The notes under the pieces are model-generated. The model made no database searches. It saw only the letters and a program-made list of their open reading frames with translations, and was not told where the DNA came from. Source: Rhizobium sp. P32RR-XVIII (lineage in GTDB: Bacteria > Pseudomonadota > Alphaproteobacteria > Rhizobiales > Rhizobiaceae). Taken from it: 64,000 nucleotides of DNA. The stretch is taken from contig NZ_JABAIH010000004.1 in NCBI RefSeq assembly GCF_012641395.1, forward strand, positions 372,001 to 436,000, written 5' to 3'. Below, piece by piece: positions 58,279 through 64,000 of the stretch (position 1 is the first letter of the stretch; the number at the start of each line of letters is the position of its first letter). Both the position numbers and the translations under genes were made by a program.

Positions 58279-60734
58279 ACCCGCTCCACAAACCCATCCA
58301 GCACCCGCTTCTGCCCGGCCCGATCAAAATCGATCGTCAGCTTGTTGCCCTCGATTCCGGTAATGTTGCCGTTGCCGAATTTCAGGTGGAAGACGCGGTC
58401 GCCCATCTGAAAGCGCGAGGGTTCGGCGGAGGTGGATTTGGCGACGAGTTCGCCTTCGATGGTGCGGCCCTTGGGGCCGCTTTCGCCGTAGCCGATGCGT
58501 TCAACGGCATGGCCGGAGCGGGTGCCCCAGTTGTCGCGGGTGGCGTCCGTCTTGTTTTGCTGGGCGCGTTTCCAGCCGGGAGTGGAATAAGAATTGGCGA
58601 AGGGATCAGCCTTGTCGAAGCGCGACTGGCCGTAGCCGCCACGGCCGTATCCGCCGTAGGACTGCTCCATCTCGGCGACCGTGACATGGGTTTCCGGAAG
58701 CTCGTCGAGGAAGCGCGAGGGAAGCGTCGATTGCCAGAGGCCGTGGATGCGACGGTTAGAGACGAACCAGATGTGGCAGCGGCGCTTGGCGCGGGTGATG
58801 CCGACATAGGCGAGGCGGCGTTCCTCCTCGAGGCCCGCGCGGCCGCTTTCATCCAGCGCTCGCTGGTGCGGGAAGAGGCCCTCCTCCCAGCCGGGCAGGA
58901 AGACGGTATCGAATTCCAGGCCCTTGGCCGAATGCAGGGTCATGATCGAGACCGCATCGAGGTCTTCGTTCTGCTCGGCGTCCATGACCAGCGCGACGTG
59001 CTCCAGGAAGCCGCGCAGCGACTCGAAGCTTTCCATCGAGCGGATGAGTTCCTTGAGGTTCTCCAGCCGCCCCGGCGCCTCGGCCGTCTTGTCGGCCTTC
59101 CACATGTCGGTATAGCCGGATTCTTCGAGAATCTGTTCGGCGAGCTCGGTATGCGGCGTGTTTTCGAGCAGCCCCTGCCAGCGGCGGAAGGACTGCACGA
59201 CGTCGAAGAGCGCCTTGCGCGCCTTCGGCTTCAGCTCATCGGTCTCGATGATATCGGCTGCTGCTGCCAGCATCGGGATGTCGCGGGCGCGGGCATAGTC
59301 GTGCAGCGCGCGAACCGTCGTGTCGCCGAGGCCGCGCTTCGGCGTGTTGACGATGCGCTCGAAGGCGAGGTCGTCTGCCGGCTGCGCGACGAGGCGGAAA
59401 TAGGCCATAGCGTCGCGGATTTCGAGACGCTCGTAAAATCGCGGGCCGCCGATGACCCGGTAGTTGAGGCCGAGCGTGACGAAGCGATCTTCGAATTCGC
59501 GCATCTGGAAGGAGGCGCGCACGAGGATTGCCATGTCGTTGAGGAGATGCTTGTCGCGCTGCAGCGCCTCGATCTCGTCGCCGATGGCGCGGGCTTCCTC
59601 CTCGCTATCCCAGGAGGCGTGCACCTGCACCTTGACGTCCTCAGGATCGGCGCGATCGGTGAAGAGCGTCTTGCCGAGGCGGCCTTCGTTGTGGGCGATC
59701 AGGTGGGCGGCGGCACCGAGGATGTGCTCGGTCGAGCGATAGTTGCGCTCCAGCTTGATGACCCTGGCGCCGGGAAAATCCTTCTCGAAGCGCAGGATGT
59801 TGTCCACTTCCGCGCCGCGCCAGCCATAGATCGACTGGTCGTCGTCACCGACGCAGCAGACGTTCTGCAACTCGCCCTTCGGCCGTTGGGCCAGCAGCCG
59901 CAGCCACATGTATTGTGCCGTGTTGGTGTCCTGATATTCGTCGACAAGGATATAGCGGAAGCGGCCGTGATATTCCTTGAGCAGGTCCGGGTTCTTGCGG
60001 AAGATGGCGATCGGATGCATCAGCAGATCGCCGAAATCGCAGGCGTTCAGCGTCGAAAGCCGGGCCTGGTAGGCGAAATAGAGTTCGCGGCCGCGGCCAT
60101 TGGCAAAGGCGCGGGCGTCGCCTTCGGGAATGTCGGCCGGGCCGAGGCCCTTGTTCTTCCAGGTGTCGATCATGCCGGCGAACTGCTTGGCCGGCCAGCG
60201 CTTGTCGTCGAGGCCTTCGGCCTGGATCAACTGCTTGATCAGGCGCACGACGTCGTCGGTATCGAGGATGGTGAAGTCGGAGCGCAGGCCGACGAGTTCG
60301 GCATGACGGCGAAGCAGCTTGACGCCGATCGAGTGGAAGGTGCCGAGCCAGGGCATGCCTTCGACGGTGCCGCCGACGAGCAGCGCGATGCGCTCCTTCA
60401 TCTCGCGGGCAGCCTTGTTGGTGAAGGTGACGGCGAGGATCTGAGAAGGGAAGGCGCGGCCGGTACTCAATATGTGGGCGATACGCGTCGTCAGCACGCG
60501 GGTCTTGCCGGTGCCGGCGCCCGCCAAAACCAGGACCGGGCCGTCCACCGTCTCGACGGCTTCGGTCTGCTCCGGATTGAGGCCGGCGAGGTAATCCGGC
60601 CGCCTGCCGCCATCGCGCGCTGCCATGGCGCGGGCTGCGAGCCCGCCGCCTGCAGGAGCGGGCGCCTGCGGCTTGCGCGGCGCTTCGCCGGGCTCTTCGT
60701 CGAAGAAGGGAATATCGTCGAAACTGTTGCTCAT
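58275..60734 (-). CDS. uvrD: ATP-dependent DNA helicase UvrD/PcrA
   Basis: An 819-aa superfamily 1A helicase. A disordered Pro-rich N-terminal extension (about 1-45) is followed by Walker A A71-G-A-G-T-G-K-T78, Walker B-like D-E-Y-Q-D-T-N, Q-S-I-Y-G-W-R-G-A motif III, and the C-terminal T-L-H-S-A-K-G-L-E and V-G-I-T-R-A-K-R motifs. It unwinds DNA in excision and mismatch repair. The start is ATG, though without a strong ribosome site. It converges on the HsdR-like gene with overlapping stops. Confidence 0.94.
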   Translation of the reverse strand: MSNSFDDIPFFDEEPGEAPRKPQAPAPAGGGLAARAMAARDGGRRPDYLAGLNPEQTEAVETVDGPVLVLAGAGTGKTRVLTTRIAHILSTGRAFPSQILAVTFTNKAAREMKERIALLVGGTVEGMPWLGTFHSIGVKLLRRHAELVGLRSDFTILDTDDVVRLIKQLIQAEGLDDKRWPAKQFAGMIDTWKNKGLGPADIPEGDARAFANGRGRELYFAYQARLSTLNACDFGDLLMHPIAIFRKNPDLLKEYHGRFRYILVDEYQDTNTAQYMWLRLLAQRPKGELQNVCCVGDDDQSIYGWRGAEVDNILRFEKDFPGARVIKLERNYRSTEHILGAAAHLIAHNEGRLGKTLFTDRADPEDVKVQVHASWDSEEEARAIGDEIEALQRDKHLLNDMAILVRASFQMREFEDRFVTLGLNYRVIGGPRFYERLEIRDAMAYFRLVAQPADDLAFERIVNTPKRGLGDTTVRALHDYARARDIPMLAAAADIIETDELKPKARKALFDVVQSFRRWQGLLENTPHTELAEQILEESGYTDMWKADKTAEAPGRLENLKELIRSMESFESLRGFLEHVALVMDAEQNEDLDAVSIMTLHSAKGLEFDTVFLPGWEEGLFPHQRALDESGRAGLEEERRLAYVGITRAKRRCHIWFVSNRRIHGLWQSTLPSRFLDELPETHVTVAEMEQSYGGYGRGGYGQSRFDKADPFANSYSTPGWKRAQQNKTDATRDNWGTRSGHAVERIGYGESGPKGRTIEGELVAKSTSAEPSRFQMGDRVFHLKFGNGNITGIEGNKLTIDFDRAGQKRVLDGFVERV

Positions 60735-60786
60735 GGCGCGTAATGTAGTGATTCGGGCTGGAAAGACCAGAAAAGATGTTCTGCTT

Positions 60787-61464
60787 TCATTCCGCCGGGC
60801 TTTCCGGCGGGCGGAAGGCGAGGGTTACAGAGACGAGCGCAAGAAGCGGCGGAAACGCGAAGCACCAGAGACCTGCAAGCACATAGGCGAGAGCTGCAAG
60901 TCCGCAGCCGAGCGCGAAGGTGGCGACTGCGAGCGCCATCTTCGCAAGCCGCGGCTTCACGGGCTTTTCCGCATCAGCCGGGCCTCCGTGGGCGAGATCG
61001 GCGAGGTCGATCATGATCTGTGTCGTCGTGCCGGTCATCAGCGTGCCGGGCGGCGCGGCGGAAAGGTGGATGCGGTGCGCGGCATTCTGGATCGCCATGG
61101 CGATGACGAGCAGCATGCCGGTGACAACGAGCGGCAGGCCGTCGGGATCGGAAAAAGGACCGAGGCGGATTGCCATGGCGGCTCCGGCGATGAGGAAAAG
61201 CAGCTTGAGGACCAGCATCGTCCGCAAGCTGCGCTCATCCGCCGTGCGTCGGGTGAGGTAACGCAGCAGGAAGATGGTGATGCAAAAGACCGGCAGCGCC
61301 AGCAGCTTGGCGATGATGCCCGAGGTCCCGAAGGCCAGTGCGGCGCCGAGCGTCACGAAGTTGCCGGTGACATGGGCGGTGAACAGACCGCCGAGCGCCA
61401 GGAACCCGGCTGTGTCCACATAGCCGCCGGTGAAGCTGAGGAGGAAGGGAAGGGCGGGGCGCAT
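60787..61464 (-). CDS. DUF1275 (YoaK) family membrane protein
   Basis: A 225-aa protein with six predicted membrane segments and the DUF1275 start F-T-G-G-Y-V-D-T-A-G-F and H-V-T-G-N-F-V. The function of the family is unknown. GGGAGACCT precedes the ATG. It lies 52 bp upstream of uvrD's start on the opposite side of the promoter of neither gene, and is divergent from the RND operon. Confidence 0.88.
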   Translation of the reverse strand: MRPALPFLLSFTGGYVDTAGFLALGGLFTAHVTGNFVTLGAALAFGTSGIIAKLLALPVFCITIFLLRYLTRRTADERSLRTMLVLKLLFLIAGAAMAIRLGPFSDPDGLPLVVTGMLLVIAMAIQNAAHRIHLSAAPPGTLMTGTTTQIMIDLADLAHGGPADAEKPVKPRLAKMALAVATFALGCGLAALAYVLAGLWCFAFPPLLALVSVTLAFRPPESPAE

Positions 61465-61642
61465 AGGTCTCCCTTGGACTGTCGGGACGGGCGTTGCCGC
61501 TTTACTGCGCTTTTCTGTTCTACTGAAGAAGCGGCGGGTGAAATCTGTCGAAAAATACGTGGATGCTCAAGCAAAAGTGACCTGCATCTCGACTTTTCGG
61601 ATCTCACCGAGATTACAATTCTGTAATGACGGATGGATACGC

Positions 61643-61671
61643 TTGAAGCCGGTTTGTAAAGAGGCGATATT
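61643..61671 (+). promoter_or_regulatory. Candidate promoter of the RND efflux operon
   Basis: TTGAAG (61643-61648), a 17-base spacer and GATATT (61666-61671) fit the rhizobial CTTGAC-N17-CTATAT pattern. Transcription would begin at about 61678, inside the palindrome at 61676-61695. Confidence 0.5.
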
Positions 61672-61675
61672 GCCG

Positions 61676-61695
61676 CAGACACGCGATTGTGTCTG
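61676..61695. promoter_or_regulatory. Palindromic operator-like site at the RND promoter
   Basis: CAGACAC-GCGATT-GTGTCTG is a perfect seven-base inverted repeat that begins at the expected transcription start. It is flanked by a wider GAGGCG ... CGCCTC repeat (61661 and 61702). Size and position are typical of TetR/MarR operators controlling efflux pumps; no regulator gene is in the window. It could instead be a leader hairpin. Confidence 0.55.
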
Positions 61696-61752
61696 ACAGA
61701 CGCCTCTTACGACCGACCCTGGTCAAACCTCGAGTCCCTCCTGGAGACGTGA

Positions 61753-62937
61753 ATGGCTTTTTGGAAGCAGATTGTTCTTTCTATCATCGTTATTGCGGCC
61801 GGTTTTGCCGGATGGATTTTCTTTGTGCCGGGTTCGGCTGATACTTTAAGAAATGCGGGGGTTCCGGAAAGCCTCGTGGCAAAGCTCGCTCCTGCCATGA
61901 AGACATCTGATGCCGGCGGATCAGAGCAGGGGCAGGGCGGTCAGGGTGGAGGCCGCAACGGCGGCGGGCGCAACGGTGGCGTTCTCGTCGTGACGCAAGC
62001 CGTCGTGCAGGGCGTCGTGAATGACCGGCTGAACGCGATCGGCACGGGTGACGCGATCCGCTCGGTGGCCGTGACGCCGCAGGCAACAGGGACCATCCGC
62101 GAAATCCTCATCAAGTCAGGCGACAAGGTCAAACAGGGACAGGTGCTCGCCACGCTCGACAGCGAAGAGCAGGTGATTGCCAAGGGGCAGGCCGAGGTGG
62201 CGCTGAAGAGCGCGATGGAGAAATCCAATCTCTACCACAACATCAAATCCAGCGTTTCGCGCATGGATGTGTTCGATGCCGAGATCGTCGAGCAGGGTGC
62301 GCGGTTGCAGCTGCAGGCCGCCGAGCTCAATCTTGCCCGGCGTAATATTGTCGCGCCGATCGATGGCATCGTCGGCATCGTCCCGGTCAACATCGGCGAC
62401 AACGTGACCACCAGCACGCCGATCGTGACGCTCGACGACCGCTCCGAAATCCTGGTCGACTATTGGGTGCCGGAGCGTTTCGCCAATACGGTTTCCGTTG
62501 GCCAGCCGGTCGAGGCAATGTCGGTCGCGCGGCCGGGCCAGGTGTTCACCGGCGAAGTCGAGGCGGTGGATAACCGCGTCGACGCAGCAAGCCGAACACT
62601 GCGCATCCGCGGACGGATCGATAACAGCACGGATGAGCTTCGCGCCGGCATGTCCTTCAATGTCAGCATGAAGTTTGCCGGCGACAAATACCCGGCGGTC
62701 GACCCGCTGTCCGTTCAATGGGATTCGCAGGGTTCCTTCGTCTGGCGCGTCGTCGACGGCAAGTCGCACAAGGTGCGGGTCAGCATCGTGCAGCGCAATC
62801 CGGATTTCGTGCTCGTCAAGGCCGACATCAAGGATGGTGACGCCATCGTAACGCAGGGCCTGCAGCGCGTCCGCGAAGCCGGCGCGGTGCGGGTCGCCAA
62901 TGAAGTGGCCTCGAGCAGCGAGGTCACGGCACAATGA
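61753..62937 (+). CDS. RND efflux periplasmic adaptor (membrane-fusion protein)
   Basis: A 394-aa HlyD-like adaptor: N-terminal signal/anchor helix (about 6-25), Gly-rich low-complexity stretch (about 57-76, G-G-G-R-N-G-G-G), lipoyl domain with I-K-S-G-D-K-V-K-Q-G-Q-V-L-A, a short alpha-hairpin (about 145-195), a beta-barrel and membrane-proximal domain. It joins an inner-membrane pump to an outer-membrane channel. It overlaps the pump gene (ATGA). The substrate is unknown. Confidence 0.9.
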   Translation: MAFWKQIVLSIIVIAAGFAGWIFFVPGSADTLRNAGVPESLVAKLAPAMKTSDAGGSEQGQGGQGGGRNGGGRNGGVLVVTQAVVQGVVNDRLNAIGTGDAIRSVAVTPQATGTIREILIKSGDKVKQGQVLATLDSEEQVIAKGQAEVALKSAMEKSNLYHNIKSSVSRMDVFDAEIVEQGARLQLQAAELNLARRNIVAPIDGIVGIVPVNIGDNVTTSTPIVTLDDRSEILVDYWVPERFANTVSVGQPVEAMSVARPGQVFTGEVEAVDNRVDAASRTLRIRGRIDNSTDELRAGMSFNVSMKFAGDKYPAVDPLSVQWDSQGSFVWRVVDGKSHKVRVSIVQRNPDFVLVKADIKDGDAIVTQGLQRVREAGAVRVANEVASSSEVTAQ

Positions 62938-64000
62938 GCGTGACTGAACTCCCCGAGAGAGCGTCCGGCAAGCAGACCTTTACGGCCCTCTTCGTGCGCC
63001 GGCCGATACTGGCGCTGGTTTTCAACACACTGATGGTGGTGGCGGGCCTCGCAGCCTATGCCGGGATCGAAGTGCGCGAGCTGCCGGATGTCGACCGCCC
63101 GGTCGTGACCGTACGCACGACCTTCGATGGCGCGTCGCCGCAGACGATCGATCAGGAGCTGACCAAGGTGATCGAAGGCGCGGCTGCGCGCGTCAGTGGC
63201 CTGAAGTCGATCTCGTCGCAGTCGCAGTTCGGCCAAAGCCGCGTGACCCTGGAGTTTTCCGACAGCGTCGACCTTGCAGTTGCCGCAAACGACGTGCGCG
63301 ACGCGATCGGCCGCATCACGCAGCAGCTTCCGGACGAAGCCGACGCGCCGCAGATCGTCAAGGCGGATTCGGATTCGCAGGCGATCATGCGTCTTGCGGT
63401 CACGTCCACCAATCTCAACATGGATGATCTGACGCTTCTCGTCGAAAACGAGATCGTCGACCGCCTGGCTTCCGTCGATGGCGTCGCCGATGTCGAGGAG
63501 TATGGCGACCAGGAAAAGATCTTCCGCGTCGATGTGGATCAGGGGGCGCTCGCCAGCCGCGGTCTCACGGTCGGCGATCTGACGCAGGCGCTCTCCAGTT
63601 CCGCGCTCGACGTTCCGGCCGGATCACTGAAGAGTGCGACGCAGGATATCGTCGTGCGCGCGACCGCGAACCTGCAGAACCCGGAGGATTTCGCCAAGGT
63701 CATCCTGCAGGACCACGTGCGGCTTGGCGATGTCGCGACCGTGACCCTCGGGCCGCGCGACGGCGAGACGGCGCTGCGCTCCAACGGCATTCAGGGCATT
63801 GGCCTCGGCGTCATTCGCCAGGCGCAATCGAACACACTCAATATTTCGAGCGGCATCAAGACCGTTGTCGAGCAGCTGTCGAAGACGCTGCCGGAGGGCA
63901 CCAAGATCGCGATCACCAGCGACGATGCGGTGTTCATCCAGGGCGCCATCCATGAGGTCGTCCTGGCGCTGATCCTTGCCGCGGTCATCGTTACCGGCGT
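62934..64000 (+). CDS. RND efflux inner-membrane pump (3' end outside window)
   Basis: The frame starts with ATG at 62934, overlapping the adaptor stop, and stays open to the window end (355 codons). It shows F-V-R-R-P-I-L-A-L-V at helix 1, the E-L-P-D-V-D-R-P-V-V and T-F-D-G-A-S-P-Q-T-I porter motif, and a second helix region (H-E-V-V-L-A-L-I-L-A-A-V-I-V) at the edge. This is the AcrB/HAE-type pump layout. The adaptor and pump make the core of a drug or metabolite efflux system. Confidence 0.93.
   Translation, partial: MSVTELPERASGKQTFTALFVRRPILALVFNTLMVVAGLAAYAGIEVRELPDVDRPVVTVRTTFDGASPQTIDQELTKVIEGAAARVSGLKSISSQSQFGQSRVTLEFSDSVDLAVAANDVRDAIGRITQQLPDEADAPQIVKADSDSQAIMRLAVTSTNLNMDDLTLLVENEIVDRLASVDGVADVEEYGDQEKIFRVDVDQGALASRGLTVGDLTQALSSSALDVPAGSLKSATQDIVVRATANLQNPEDFAKVILQDHVRLGDVATVTLGPRDGETALRSNGIQGIGLGVIRQAQSNTLNISSGIKTVVEQLSKTLPEGTKIAITSDDAVFIQGAIHEVVLALILAAVIVTG

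Overview
The window reads as chromosomal DNA of an alphaproteobacterium of the Rhizobiaceae (Rhizobium/Sinorhizobium/Agrobacterium group). The evidence is the complete rhizobial-type division and cell-wall (dcw) cluster, an FtsZ with a long Ala/Pro/Gln-rich linker, PPi-type phosphofructokinase, a bacterial type A RNase P RNA, CtrA-type TTAA-N7-TTAA motifs, and high-GC codon use throughout. The genus is inferred from overall protein resemblance, not from a database search.

Layout. 1-9500: end of a serine beta-lactamase-fold hydrolase; a lytic transglycosylase lipoprotein; a LysE exporter and pfp; a glyoxalase-fold protein; a TerB/J-domain protein coupled to an AmpD-like amidase; a second lytic transglycosylase; and a tandem pair of FAD oxidoreductases, the second broken by a one-base deletion. 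9505-9898: rnpB. 10098-24146: four phased MraZ boxes, then mraZ-rsmH-ftsL-ftsI-murE-murF-mraY-murD-ftsW-murG-murC-murB, mostly overlapping or a few bases apart. 24154-26667: two opposite-strand genes (Tat-type metallophosphatase, MFS symporter) split the cluster. 27165-39378: ddl-ftsQ-ftsA-ftsZ, lpxC, bamD, recN, an MBL hydrolase and ligA. Together these make lipid II, assemble the Z-ring and divisome, and supply lipid A and outer-membrane assembly functions.

39506-47298 holds two chemoreceptors, one coupled to cheW, both with CheR/CheB-tether-like pentapeptides at the C-terminus and CtrA-like boxes upstream, around a group of housekeeping genes (GNAT, exonuclease, CreA, CE7-like esterase). 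47675-57076 is a mixed housekeeping region: SCO protein, flavin monooxygenase, prmA, Xaa-Pro aminopeptidase, azlCD, pncA, EF-hand protein, DUF488, and two very small genes (57 and 33 aa) with ribosome sites and terminators. 57198-58278 is an AT-richer HsdR_N-like nuclease gene with a one-base insertion, followed convergently by uvrD, a DUF1275 protein, and an RND efflux operon that runs off the end of the window.

No CRISPR array, prophage, insertion sequence or tRNA was seen. The points most worth following up are the MraZ operator, the CtrA-like boxes linking division and chemotaxis genes, the two small genes, the two single-base frameshifts, the ribosome-site hairpins and the palindromic operator in front of the RND pump.
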